From NCBI GenBank assembly GCA_902805675.1, contig CADCTA010000057.1, positions 1 through 64,000 of the forward strand: a DNA stretch of 64,000 nucleotides, in the 5' to 3' direction. Origin of the DNA: an uncultured Chthoniobacterales bacterium. GTDB lineage: Bacteria > Verrucomicrobiota > Verrucomicrobiia > Chthoniobacterales > UBA10450. The notes beneath the pieces are model-generated. The model ran no database searches, was not told where the DNA came from, and worked only from the letters and a program-made list of their open reading frames with translations. The position numbers and the translations under genes are program-made. This document shows positions 43,017-51,776 of the stretch, in pieces; the stretch's first letter is position 1; each line of letters begins with the position of its first letter.

Positions 43017-44924
43017 CTAGCGTGCTGTTGCCTGAGACCCGAGCGACCGCGGCACCGTGCCCTCGCGTGAACGAGCTGCCATGTGGGCACGGCCGAGCCA
43101 GACCGAGATGATGGCGACATCGGCCGGTGTGATTCCGCTGATCCGACCGGCCTGACCAATGCTGACCGGCCGCACAGCAGAGAGCTTCTGGCGCGTCTCG
43201 GGGCGCAGCCCTGGAATCCGTGCATAGTCGACATCGAGAGGAATTGGCTGCGACTCGCGCGCCGTGAGCTGCCGATGCTGTTGAGTTTGCCGCCGCACGT
43301 AGCCTTCATACTTCATCTCGGTTTCGATGAGCTCCCAATGCTCGGGCGAGGCGATGGTGCGGATTTCCGTGGGAAGGCTGTCGAGGTGAAACTCTGGTTG
43401 CTTCAACAGCGCAGCGACCGGGCGCCCGGCGACCTTTACTTCGGCAGCGGCTCGGCGCAGTTCGGCGAGCGCGCGTTCTTTGTCTTCGAAGACTGCCCAG
43501 CGCCGATCGTCAACCAACCCCGCTTCGCGCCCGCGGCGAGTGAGGCGCTGATCGGCATTATCCTGCCGCAGCGATAACCGATCCTCTGCACGACTGGTGA
43601 ACATGCGGTACGGCTCCTCCGTTCCTTTCGTGACCAGATCGTCGATCAGCACACCGGTGTATGCTTCATCGCGCGCCAATGTGAACGGTGCGCGGCCCTG
43701 CACCTTGAGCGCTGCGTTGGTGCCAGCGACGAGCCCTTGCGCCGCAGCTTCCTCGTAACCCGAGGTGCCATTCACCTGACCGGCGAAATACAAGCCGCCG
43801 ACCCGCTTGGTCTCTAGCGTGTGATGCAGCTGCGTCGGCGGAAAGTAATCATATTCGACCGCGTAGCCCGGTCGCATGATCTCCGCGCGCGAGAGGCTTG
43901 GGATCGTGTGCAGGAACTCAAGCTGCACCGCGTAGGGCAGACTCGTGGAGATCCCGTTGACGTAGAACTCATCGGTGTGCAGTCCCTCGGGCTCTAAGAA
44001 GAGTTGATGCGCTGGCTTCTCGGAGAACTTGACCACCTTGTCCTCGATGGACGGACAGTAACGCGGCCCTGTGCCTTGGATGCGCCCGGCATAGAGCGCA
44101 GATAGATGCAGGTTGCGCCGGATGACATCATGAGTGCGCTCATTCGTATGCGTGATCCAGCACGGAACTTGTTCCACGTGGAACTTCGAGCCGTTCAGCG
44201 TGAAGATGTCGCCTGGGTTCTGCTCGGCTGGCTGCGCGTAGCCGAAACGTGGCGCAGGCACATCGCCGTGCTGGATCTCGCAGAGGGAAAAATCGATCGA
44301 GCGGCGGCTGATCCGACACGGCGTACCGGTTTTGAATCGCCCGACCTCGAAGCCGAGCGCGCGCAAGCTGTCGCTCAACGTCGACGCTGTGTCTGCCATT
44401 CGGCCGCCAGGCTTCGTGTGGGAGCCGACGTGGAGCAGTCCTCGGAGGAAAGTGCCTGAGGTAATCACTACGGCACGGCAGGCGATCTCAATCCCGACGT
44501 CTGTCGTGACACCCGCGATCCCGTCGCCCCGGACCAGCAACGACTGCACAGTAGCCTGCTTCAGATCAATACCATTTGTCCGCTCGAGAACCGCCTTTGC
44601 GCGGAACTGGTAAGCCTTCTTGTCACACTGGGCGCGCGGGGCGCGTACACTCGGACCCTTCGTGCGATTCAGCAGCCGGAACTGGATTCCAGTTGCGTCG
44701 GCGTTCTCACCCATGAAACCACCCAGCGCATCGATCTCACGAACAATGTGACCCTTTGCCAACCCGCCGATCGCCGGGTTGCACGACATTTGTCCGACGG
44801 TGTCCAGATTCTGCGTCAGCAAAGCGACGGACGCACCCACCCTTGCCGCCGCGAGGGCCGCCTCGATGCCGGCGTGGCCGCTCCCGACGACTACAACGTC
44901 ATATTCTCTCGGTGATCGGTCCAT
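43017..44924 (-). CDS. mnmG: tRNA uridine-5-carboxymethylaminomethyl modification enzyme MnmG (GidA)
   Basis: A 635-aa FAD-dependent enzyme that, with MnmE, modifies U34 of certain tRNAs. The FAD site is [18 protein letters not shown]; family hallmarks are [33 protein letters not shown] (split 37-69), [20 protein letters not shown], and [22 protein letters not shown], with the C-terminal helical MnmE-binding domain (about 470-635). MnmG is next to parA/parB and the origin in many bacteria; here two parS-like sequences flank and lie within it. The length is normal (629 in E. coli). Confidence 0.96.
   Translation of the reverse strand: MDRSPREYDVVVVGSGHAGIEAALAAARVGASVALLTQNLDTVGQMSCNPAIGGLAKGHIVREIDALGGFMGENADATGIQFRLLNRTKGPSVRAPRAQCDKKAYQFRAKAVLERTNGIDLKQATVQSLLVRGDGIAGVTTDVGIEIACRAVVITSGTFLRGLLHVGSHTKPGGRMADTASTLSDSLRALGFEVGRFKTGTPCRISRRSIDFSLCEIQHGDVPAPRFGYAQPAEQNPGDIFTLNGSKFHVEQVPCWITHTNERTHDVIRRNLHLSALYAGRIQGTGPRYCPSIEDKVVKFSEKPAHQLFLEPEGLHTDEFYVNGISTSLPYAVQLEFLHTIPSLSRAEIMRPGYAVEYDYFPPTQLHHTLETKRVGGLYFAGQVNGTSGYEEAAAQGLVAGTNAALKVQGRAPFTLARDEAYTGVLIDDLVTKGTEEPYRMFTSRAEDRLSLRQDNADQRLTRRGREAGLVDDRRWAVFEDKERALAELRRAAAEVKVAGRPVAALLKQPEFHLDSLPTEIRTIASPEHWELIETEMKYEGYVRRQTQQHRQLTARESQPIPLDVDYARIPGLRPETRQKLSAVRPVSIGQAGRISGITPADVAIISVWLGRAHMAARSREGTVPRSLGSQATAR
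44170..44185. other. parS-like centromere site (inside mnmG)
   Basis: The 16-mer TGTTCCACGTGGAACT contains the 14-bp perfect palindrome GTTCCACGTGGAAC (44171-44184), very close to the bacterial parS consensus TGTTNCACGTGAAACA. An identical 16-mer lies at 44924-44939. It falls within mnmG codons, as is often the case for parS near gidA. Confidence 0.8.
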
Positions 44925-44939
44925 GTTCCACGTGGAACT
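44924..44939. other. parS-like centromere site (mnmG-cdd junction)
   Basis: A second identical TGTTCCACGTGGAACT, with the palindrome at 44925-44938. It fills the 13-base gap between the mnmG start codon (44922-44924) and the cdd stop codon (44938-44940). Expected role: a ParB-binding site for chromosome segregation. parA and parB are not in this window. Confidence 0.82.
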
Positions 44940-45327
44940 ATCCGAGAATACCTTGCCGCGGCTTCGGAAACAGCGCGCTCAAGGTGAACTCAGCCGTCCG
45001 CCCGCTGAGCGTCCGGCTGACAATCGCCAGGTCCGGACAAAACTCCGCCAGGACCTGTCGGCACGCTCCGCACGGCACAACCGGCTCCTCCGAGTCGCTC
45101 ACGATCGCCAGTTGGTCGAACTCGGTTGTACCCGCTTGAACGGCCGATCCAACCGCGACCCGCTCTGCGCAAATCGTTAGACCGTAGGAGACATTCTCGA
45201 CATTACCGCCTGTGAAAACTTCACCGGTCGCCGCCCGCAACGCGGCGCCGACTTTGAACTCGGAATACGGCGCGTATGCCCTAAGCCGCGCATCAGCAGC
45301 CAGGTGCACGAGGTCGTTCGAACTCAT
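44938..45327 (-). CDS. cdd: Cytidine deaminase
   Basis: A 129-aa homotetramer-type cytidine deaminase (pyrimidine salvage, cytidine to uridine). Motifs are [33 protein letters not shown] (CAE zinc/catalytic site) and [12 protein letters not shown] (the two zinc cysteines). The length fits the small Bacillus-type enzyme. It overlaps the upstream VTT gene by ATGA and ends within the parS site next to mnmG, so VTT-cdd-mnmG-plsY-gpsA may form one long minus-strand operon. Confidence 0.95.
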   Translation of the reverse strand: MSSNDLVHLAADARLRAYAPYSEFKVGAALRAATGEVFTGGNVENVSYGLTICAERVAVGSAVQAGTTEFDQLAIVSDSEEPVVPCGACRQVLAEFCPDLAIVSRTLSGRTAEFTLSALFPKPRQGILG

Positions 45328-46100
45328 AACCTTTTCGTAGCGAGATTGTTATCAATTGAATATTCGGTCGACTCCGCCGCCGCGCCGTTAGGTTTCGCTG
45401 CCTCCTCTGCTTCCTTCAGCAACCGCAGCGCGATCCGACCGAGCATCAACAACACCACGACCGAGGTCACCAAGCCGCCGCCCCAGATGAAGTACTCGAT
45501 GAGATGGGGATGACTCTTGCCGCGCACCAGGTTCAATCCCAACTGCCCCAGCGTGCCGAGATACGCATACAGGAACAGCCCTGGCGCCTGGCCGATCGCC
45601 ACCCAGAGCATGCAGGTGCGAAAGCGAATCGTGGTGAGCCCGTAGAGGTAATTGAGGAGACTCGTCGGAAACAGCGGGTGCAGCTGGCTGAGCAGGATGA
45701 TTTTCCACCCCTCGCGTTCCACGGCTGGCTCGAGCGCCTCCAGAGTACGGTTCTGCATCAGCCGCCGCCGCAGCCATCGCCGGCCGATCCAGCGGCTGAT
45801 GTAGAACGAGATCGCCGCGCCTCCGACGTTACCGACGAGGATGATGAGGAAACCCCACCAAAGTCCGAAGAAGAATCCGCCCCCGAGGCTAAGGAAGCCG
45901 CCCGGCAGCAACAGCACGTTGCAGCACGCATAGAGCAGCGGGTAACAGATGGCGCTCCACGCGCCCCAGCCCATCACGCGCTGCTGCACGGCAGCGAGAA
46001 TGTCAGCGAGCGGAAAGAACCGCGAGAGGACGAAGATGAGGATGCCGACGAGCAGCAGTCCGCCGAACTGAACGTAGAGCGCGCGACGAACTTCGACCAT
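45324..46100 (-). CDS. TVP38/TMEM64-family (VTT domain) membrane protein
   Basis: A 258-aa membrane protein of the VTT/DedA superfamily. Hydrophobic segments start at about residues 12, 48, 75, 155 and 210. The VTT core includes LLLPGGFLSLGGGFFFGLWWG and SQLHPLFPTSLLNYLYGLTTI (the conserved P-x-x-P-x-x-x-x-N-Y-x-x-G-x-T re-entrant loop). Members are implicated in lipid scrambling or undecaprenyl-phosphate recycling, but no specific role can be assigned. The soluble tail is EEAAKPNGAAAEST. It overlaps cdd by 4 bases. Confidence 0.88.
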   Translation of the reverse strand: MVEVRRALYVQFGGLLLVGILIFVLSRFFPLADILAAVQQRVMGWGAWSAICYPLLYACCNVLLLPGGFLSLGGGFFFGLWWGFLIILVGNVGGAAISFYISRWIGRRWLRRRLMQNRTLEALEPAVEREGWKIILLSQLHPLFPTSLLNYLYGLTTIRFRTCMLWVAIGQAPGLFLYAYLGTLGQLGLNLVRGKSHPHLIEYFIWGGGLVTSVVVLLMLGRIALRLLKEAEEAAKPNGAAAESTEYSIDNNLATKRL

Positions 46101-46118
46101 TCGTCACACCATCGTCAC

Positions 46119-47936
46119 TCACAACGCGCGCGCAAACTCCGCCAGCTCCACCGTCGTCTCGTATTGCAGGAATGGCGTAATGAGATACACGCCGGCATAC
46201 TCCGCGAGGGCCGCCTCCGTCATCTCCTTCGCCAGCTTCAATCCCCGCGCGCGACCTTCCGCGCCTTCGCTGCCGGCCATTGCCGCCCGCACACGATCGG
46301 AGACGAGGATGCCTGGCACCTCGTTGTGCAGGAACTCCGCCTGCCGTCCGCTCAGCAACGGCCAGATGCCGATGAAGAGCGGGATGCCGAGATGCGCAGT
46401 GCGTCGCTTCGTCTCCGCGATCAGCTCTGCGTCAAAGACTGGCTGCGTCATCGCATACTGCGCGCCGGCCGCGACTTTGCGCTCCAGACGTTGCACCTGC
46501 GCGTCGAGGTTCTTCGCATTCGGATTGAACGTGCAGCCGATGACAAACTCAGTCTTCGCCTTGAGCGGTTTGCCGGAATGCGTGAAGCCTTCGTTGAGCT
46601 GTTTCACGATTGCCATCAGCTCGATCGAGTTGACGTCGTAGACCGACTTCGCGCCCGGATGATCGCCGACGCGCGCCGGATCGCCGGTCAGCGGCAACAC
46701 GTGTCGCATGCCGAGCGCCGCCATGCCTAACAACTCGCTCTGCAGGCCGAGGACGTTGCGATCGCGGCAACTGATATGCAGCAGCGGCGTGATGCCGAAG
46801 CGCTCCTTCAACATCGCGCCCACCGCAAGGTTGCTCATGCGCAAAATGGCTAACGAGTTATCCGCCAGCGTGATCGCATCGCAGCCTGCGCGCGTGAGCG
46901 CCTGCGCCCCGGCGAAGAACTTGTCGAGCGCGAGCGACTTTGGCGGATCGAGCTCGCAGATGATGACGCGTTGCCCCTGCGCCAGCTTCTCGACCAGGCT
47001 GTCTTCCGCGCGACGCTGCGTGTGAAATGTCTCGAGCGGCGCCTGCGAGATTGCGCGGACCTGTTTGCTCCGCACCGGCTTCATCTCTGCGACCGCCCTC
47101 GAGAGCGCCGCGATGTGCGCCGGAGTTGTCCCGCAACATCCACCAATCAGCCCCGCGCCTTGCTCCGCCATTTCGCGCCCGGTGATCCCGAAGTAATCCG
47201 GCGCGGTCGGATAAACATAGCGCCCCTCGGTGTAGCGCGGATACCCGGCATTCGCATACGCGGCGAGCAGATCGCCGGCCGGAATCTTCTGCAGCAGCTG
47301 CACCATGGCGTGCGGACCATTCATGCAATTCGCACCCACGATGTGCGCACCGAGCTGCCGGCAATGCGCGAAGGCATCGACCACCGGCATGCCCGATTGC
47401 AATCGCCCTTCCGGCTCGCAAGCGAAGAGCGCGACCACGATCGCGTCGCTCGCCGGTCTCGCTCCCAGCGCGATCTGCATCTCCTCGAAGCTCATGAACG
47501 TCTCGAAGAACAGGATCTGCACGCCGCCATCGAGCAGCGCCGTGATCTGCTCACGAAAGCACGCCGCACGATCGATCCCGCGCTCTGTCGCATCGCTTTC
47601 GCTGATCCCGAGCGGCCCGACACTGCCGGCCACGCACACATCCTTGCCGCGCGCCGCGGCGAGAGCCACCCGAGCAGCGGCCGAGTTGATTTCCGCCACG
47701 CGTGCCTGCAACCCGAAGCGCTCGAGCCGCGGAGCGTTCGCGCCGAAGGTGTTCGTCTCGATGAGACGCGCGCCGGCGGCGACGTACTGCTCGTGCACCA
47801 TGCGGACGCGATCCGGCTCCGAGACGCACAGCTCCTCAAGGCAGCGATCCACCGGCACGCCTGCATCGAGCAAGAGCGTCCCCATCGCGCCATCGCCGCA
47901 GACGATGCGCTCCTGCAGTTCATCGAGTAAACCCAC
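46119..47936 (-). CDS. Bifunctional homocysteine S-methyltransferase / methylenetetrahydrofolate reductase
   Basis: A 605-aa fusion. The N-terminal part (about 1-300) is a homocysteine S-methyltransferase barrel with GDGAMGTLL at the start, ETNTFGANAPRLE, and the zinc-binding GLIGGCCGTTPAHI. The C-terminal part (about 320-605) is MetF-like with ELDPPKS, DNSLAILRMSNLAVG and YAMTQPVFDAE. It would make methyl-THF and methylate homocysteine to methionine, as in the known bacterial YitJ-type fusion. A GTG at 47936 (read as MGLLDELQERI) is preferred; the frame is open to an ATG at 48023 but lacks similarity. No SAM riboswitch is recognisable upstream. Confidence 0.9.
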   Translation of the reverse strand: MGLLDELQERIVCGDGAMGTLLLDAGVPVDRCLEELCVSEPDRVRMVHEQYVAAGARLIETNTFGANAPRLERFGLQARVAEINSAAARVALAAARGKDVCVAGSVGPLGISESDATERGIDRAACFREQITALLDGGVQILFFETFMSFEEMQIALGARPASDAIVVALFACEPEGRLQSGMPVVDAFAHCRQLGAHIVGANCMNGPHAMVQLLQKIPAGDLLAAYANAGYPRYTEGRYVYPTAPDYFGITGREMAEQGAGLIGGCCGTTPAHIAALSRAVAEMKPVRSKQVRAISQAPLETFHTQRRAEDSLVEKLAQGQRVIICELDPPKSLALDKFFAGAQALTRAGCDAITLADNSLAILRMSNLAVGAMLKERFGITPLLHISCRDRNVLGLQSELLGMAALGMRHVLPLTGDPARVGDHPGAKSVYDVNSIELMAIVKQLNEGFTHSGKPLKAKTEFVIGCTFNPNAKNLDAQVQRLERKVAAGAQYAMTQPVFDAELIAETKRRTAHLGIPLFIGIWPLLSGRQAEFLHNEVPGILVSDRVRAAMAGSEGAEGRARGLKLAKEMTEAALAEYAGVYLITPFLQYETTVELAEFARAL

Positions 47937-48142
47937 CGCCGTGGGCTTAACGTCGCGCGTCCGGAACGTCAACACGGCTGGGTCCAGGCAACGGCTGCGG
48001 CCGACCCGATCGCCCGGCGCCACACGCCAAGCGATCTTGACATAGAGCCGCTAGGCCACACGATGCGGCGGTGTCCCGCGCGCGCCCAAAACTCCGGCAG
48101 GACATCCTGCCCTCGCCGCAGCAGACCGGCCGCGCCTAACGA

Positions 48143-50815
48143 ATGAATGCGCTGCGCGCAGCCGGCTCGAGATTCGCGGCGCTGTTCCGCAAAGACGAGC
48201 TCGAGCAGGAGCTAAACGACGAGCTTCGCTTCCATCTCATGATGCGCGCGCGCGAGCACGCCGGCAGTGGCATCTCTGCGAGGGACGCTTCGCTGCAGGC
48301 GCGCCGTCAATTTGGCAACGTCAACGCGGTCAAAGACGCTTGCCGTGATTGGAGCGGCGGTGGTCCCCTCGAGGTGCTGCTCGCGGACACTCGGTTCGCC
48401 TGGCGGATGCTGGCCAAGGACCGCTCATTCACGGCCATGGCCGCACTGACTCTGGCCCTCGCGATCGCGGCGAACACCGCCGTGTTCACCGTCGCGAACA
48501 GTGTCCTGCTTCGGCCGTTGCCGTTCCCTGATGCGCACGAGCTGGTCGCCTTGCGCACTCACCCGGCGAGCGATCCTGCAAGCGGCCGCACGGTTTCCAT
48601 TCCCGACTTCCAGGACTTCAATACAAGCGGGCGCTGGTTTGCGGGGATGGGAATTTCTTACTCGCAGCGTTTCCTCGCCACGGAGGCTAGCGGTGATCTG
48701 GCAAAAGTCCGCGGTGCGCGCGTCTCTGCGGGCGTGTTTTCGTTGCTCCGCGTTCCGCCGGCGCTCGGGCGGGTATTCTCGCCGGAGGACGATCAACCGG
48801 GCGCGCGCGTCGCCATCATCAGCCATGAGTTCTGGCAGCAGCGCTTCAAAGGCGCCGCCGACGTCCTCGGTACGAAGCTCACGCTGGACAACGAGGAGCA
48901 TCGAATCGTCGGAGTGATGCCGTCCGCATTCCGGTTCCCGGTTCTGAATGAGGCAACCGAGGTGTGGACAAGTTTCGCCACGCAGCACGAGCAATGGCCC
49001 GGCGGCGGCGCGCCGATTTCCGCTTCTCGCGACAGCCGGCTTTTCCACGCCATCGCGCGACTCAAACCTGGCAGCACCCAGGCGCAAGCGGATGCCGGGG
49101 CTAAGGAAATGGCCGCGCGCCTGGCTGCGCAGCATCCGACAAATCAACATCTCAATTCATGTTCCGTGACGCCCTACCGCGCCTTCGTGACCGGCACGGT
49201 GCGCGCGGAGCTCATCATGCTCAGCGTGGCTGCGCTCTGCTTCCTCTGTGTCGCCTGCGCGAACGTCGGAAACCTGTTGCTCGCGCGGGGCGCCACGCGC
49301 GCCAGAGAGAGTGCGATCCGTGCGGCTCTCGGAGCGGGACGCGGCCGGATCTTTCGCCAGCTGCTCATCGAAGGGCTGATGGTCGGCGCCATCGCAGGCG
49401 TTCTCGGCCTGCTCGCCTCTTTCGCGGCCTCGTCCTCCATCGTGTGGCTGCTCCCCCGCGATTTCCCGCGTGCCTATGAGGTGCGCATGGATGGAATTGT
49501 CCTCGCGTTTGCCGCTGGTCTCGCCGTGCTTTTCGGCTGCGTCTTTGCGGCGGTGCCGGCGTGGCGTTCCGCACGCTCGCCGCTCGCGCCTTTGCTGAAC
49601 GAGTGCAGCCGCGGGTCGGATGACAACGCGGGCAGCCGGCGCTTTCGCAACGGCCTCGTCGTCGTCGAACTCGTGCTCGCATTCGTGTTGCTGAGCGGAG
49701 CTGCGTTCTTGCTCCGGGGGGTGCAACGCCTTCGCGATGCGGAGCCCGGTTTTCGACCTCAAGGTGTCATCAGTGCGACCGTGTCGCGCCAGGAAGTGGA
49801 AGCCCCGGAGCCAGTGCAAAATGCGGAGTTCTTCCGGCAGCTTACCGCCAGGGTGGCGGCGCTGCCGGATGTGCAATCCGCCAGCGCAGTTTCGCACGTG
49901 CCGTTTCGCACAAACCGTCCGATCACTGAACTGATCGGGGTGCGTAGCAACACGGCAGGCTTACCGCGGACCGAGTTCTGCATCGTCACGCCGAACTACT
50001 TCGGCACCTTGGACATCCCCATCGTTCAGGGGCGCGACTTCGATGAACGCGATTCTCGAGATGCGCCGCGGGTCGTAATCATCAACCAGAGCCTCGCCCA
50101 CGCTCTCTTCGGGAGCGAGAACCCGGTGGGCCAGCGCCTCCACCCGAAGCTCGCCGACGATGGCGCCGGCTACATCGAACGCGAGATCGTCGGCGTGGTG
50201 CAGGACGTGCAATCGCATCGGCAAAGCACTCGCCAAACACCCGAGCTTTACCTCCCGCACGCGCAATTCAGCATCACCGACATGGCCGTGCTGGTTCGCA
50301 CCGACACATCCGCTGCCGTGATAGCGGAGCGAATCCGCGCGGCCGTTGCGGCCATCGATGGGCGGGCGCTGTTTCATGAACCCGGAAGCGTAGCGGACCA
50401 CATGGACGCGAGCCTCGCGCGGCCGCGTTTGAATTCCGCCGTGCTGGCCGCCTTCGCCATCGTCGGCGTTTCTCTCGCGCTCGTCGGCATCTACGGCGTC
50501 ATCGCCTACTCTGTAGCGCAGCGGCGACATGAGATCGGAATCCGCCTGGCGCTTGGCGCGGCGCGATCCAGAGTCAGCCGATTGATTATCGGGCAAGGTG
50601 CGCCTCTCATCGCCATATCGCTCGTGGCCGGCGCGCTCTGCAGCCTCATCGCCCGGCCATTTCTGCGCAGCTTCGCGCAGTCGTCCACGGGAGAGGACGC
50701 ACTGCTGATCGCGATCGTCGCATCGATTGTGGGGGCTGTCGCTCTGCTGGCCTGCTGGATCCCGGCGCGTCGTGCAGCGCGGCTCGATCCGCTTGCAGCC
50801 ATCGGCAGCCGATAA
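48143..50815 (+). CDS. ADOP-type (acidobacterial duplicated orphan) ABC permease
   Basis: An 890-aa MacB/FtsX-family permease. The soluble N-terminal prefix (about residues 1-75; KDELEQELNDELRFHLMMRAREH...ARRQFGNVNAVKDACRD) is diagnostic of ADOP proteins. The first helix and a periplasmic MacB-core domain follow (about 95-350), then three FtsX helices (RESAIRAALGAGRGRIFRQLLIEG), a second periplasmic domain (about 500-750) and the last three helices (RRHEIGIRLALGAARSRVSRLIIGQG). No ATPase gene is adjacent, hence 'orphan'. ADOPs are common in Acidobacteria and Verrucomicrobia and have no defined substrate. A GCCTAACGA motif directly abuts the ATG. Confidence 0.9.
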   Translation: MNALRAAGSRFAALFRKDELEQELNDELRFHLMMRAREHAGSGISARDASLQARRQFGNVNAVKDACRDWSGGGPLEVLLADTRFAWRMLAKDRSFTAMAALTLALAIAANTAVFTVANSVLLRPLPFPDAHELVALRTHPASDPASGRTVSIPDFQDFNTSGRWFAGMGISYSQRFLATEASGDLAKVRGARVSAGVFSLLRVPPALGRVFSPEDDQPGARVAIISHEFWQQRFKGAADVLGTKLTLDNEEHRIVGVMPSAFRFPVLNEATEVWTSFATQHEQWPGGGAPISASRDSRLFHAIARLKPGSTQAQADAGAKEMAARLAAQHPTNQHLNSCSVTPYRAFVTGTVRAELIMLSVAALCFLCVACANVGNLLLARGATRARESAIRAALGAGRGRIFRQLLIEGLMVGAIAGVLGLLASFAASSSIVWLLPRDFPRAYEVRMDGIVLAFAAGLAVLFGCVFAAVPAWRSARSPLAPLLNECSRGSDDNAGSRRFRNGLVVVELVLAFVLLSGAAFLLRGVQRLRDAEPGFRPQGVISATVSRQEVEAPEPVQNAEFFRQLTARVAALPDVQSASAVSHVPFRTNRPITELIGVRSNTAGLPRTEFCIVTPNYFGTLDIPIVQGRDFDERDSRDAPRVVIINQSLAHALFGSENPVGQRLHPKLADDGAGYIEREIVGVVQDVQSHRQSTRQTPELYLPHAQFSITDMAVLVRTDTSAAVIAERIRAAVAAIDGRALFHEPGSVADHMDASLARPRLNSAVLAAFAIVGVSLALVGIYGVIAYSVAQRRHEIGIRLALGAARSRVSRLIIGQGAPLIAISLVAGALCSLIARPFLRSFAQSSTGEDALLIAIVASIVGAVALLACWIPARRAARLDPLAAIGSR

Positions 50816-50907
50816 TCGCGCGCGCCGGTAGTGCGCTCCCACCCTCTACTCACGCGTGACGGACAAAGGACATTGACACTCTGGGTCCTTTTCGACATTC
50901 TCGCCGC

Positions 50908-51066
50908 ATGAGAACCCGACGTTTGTACGGAATTGTTATCGTCGTGGCGATCGCTGGATTGCTCGCCGCGTGCGACACCACGACGACCCAGAGCGGTACA
51001 ACCACCAAAAAGAGCAGTGCGACAGCATCCTACGGTGCGCGCCAGACCGGCACCCATTTGCCGTAA
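50908..51066 (+). CDS. Small lipoprotein (52 aa)
   Basis: MRTRRLYGIVIVVAIAGLLA followed by AC: a textbook lipoprotein signal with Cys22, leaving a 31-residue mature peptide rich in Thr and Ser and ending YGARQTGTHLP. Such tiny lipoproteins with a TG[ST]xLP end recur in this phylum, which supports a real gene. A TTGACA hexamer at 50873-50878 with a weak CATTCT 17 bases on gives a possible promoter, which would leave an almost leaderless mRNA. Function is unknown. Confidence 0.72.
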   Translation: MRTRRLYGIVIVVAIAGLLAACDTTTTQSGTTTKKSSATASYGARQTGTHLP

Positions 51067-51208
51067 CAAGAACGAGCCCGCTCCGCGCCTCTACAGCTCG
51101 CGGCGGCGACTCCGTTCGGCAGCCGACCTCCGGATTTTGCAGGCCCAAGCGTTACAGCGACGCGACCTTCGCGAGGCTGCACCGTCATGCACATTGCGGC
51201 GGCCCTCC

Positions 51209-51655
51209 GTGCGCGCGGTAATCAGGCGCCTGCTCGCCTCCGCGCGGCTGCCTGCGGTATTCGCCGTCGTGATCCCGGGATTGCTGGCGGCAACCTGTAC
51301 GTCGCCCGATGCACAGCCGATCGACGTCAGTGTTCGCGACGTCGTGATCGACCCATATGCGATGGATGGAAGGCGGGTCAGGCTCTTCGGATTTCTGCAT
51401 CACACTCGCGAGAGGGATGCGCTCTACTGGCGTGGGGCCGACATCAAACCGTCAATCGACAGCGACGGCGTAGCAGTTCATTACTCGTCCCGGGCGCCGG
51501 CATCGCATCACGAGACGGATGGGAGCTTGGTCGTGCTGGAGGGAATCTTTCACGCAACCAAACCGCAGCGGCGCGGTTGGAATTCGGAGACAGCCGGCGC
51601 CGGTGAGCGGTTTAACGGCGCGCTGGTCGATGCGCGACGCATCCAGACGAGATAA
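51209..51655 (+). CDS. Hypothetical secreted protein
   Basis: About 148 aa from a GTG at 51209; a hydrophobic leader (LPAVFAVVIPGLLAATC) suggests export, and the Cys after AAT is a weak lipobox. The mature part has SVRDVVIDPYAMDGRRVRLFGFLHH and GSLVVLEGIFHAT, resembling small OB-like beta-barrels in which 'DP..LDG..V.V.G.L' opens the fold. I do not recognise a named family. No ribosome site supports this start strongly, and the frame is open further upstream. Confidence 0.5.
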   Translation: MRAVIRRLLASARLPAVFAVVIPGLLAATCTSPDAQPIDVSVRDVVIDPYAMDGRRVRLFGFLHHTRERDALYWRGADIKPSIDSDGVAVHYSSRAPASHHETDGSLVVLEGIFHATKPQRRGWNSETAGAGERFNGALVDARRIQTR

Positions 51656-51776
51656 GCTTTAGCCTACTCCACGCCTACGCTCGCGACCGACGGCCGTCAT
51701 GTGATCTCACCATTATTTCACAGAGCGCGGACTCGGCCGACGAGATCTCAAACACCCCCCAGCGAAGGACATTCAC

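Noticed and set aside
48024-48142. SAM or cobalamin riboswitch before the homocysteine methyltransferase/MTHFR gene
   Set aside because: No conserved core (for example the B12-box GCCACTG) or matching helices could be recognised in this short leader.
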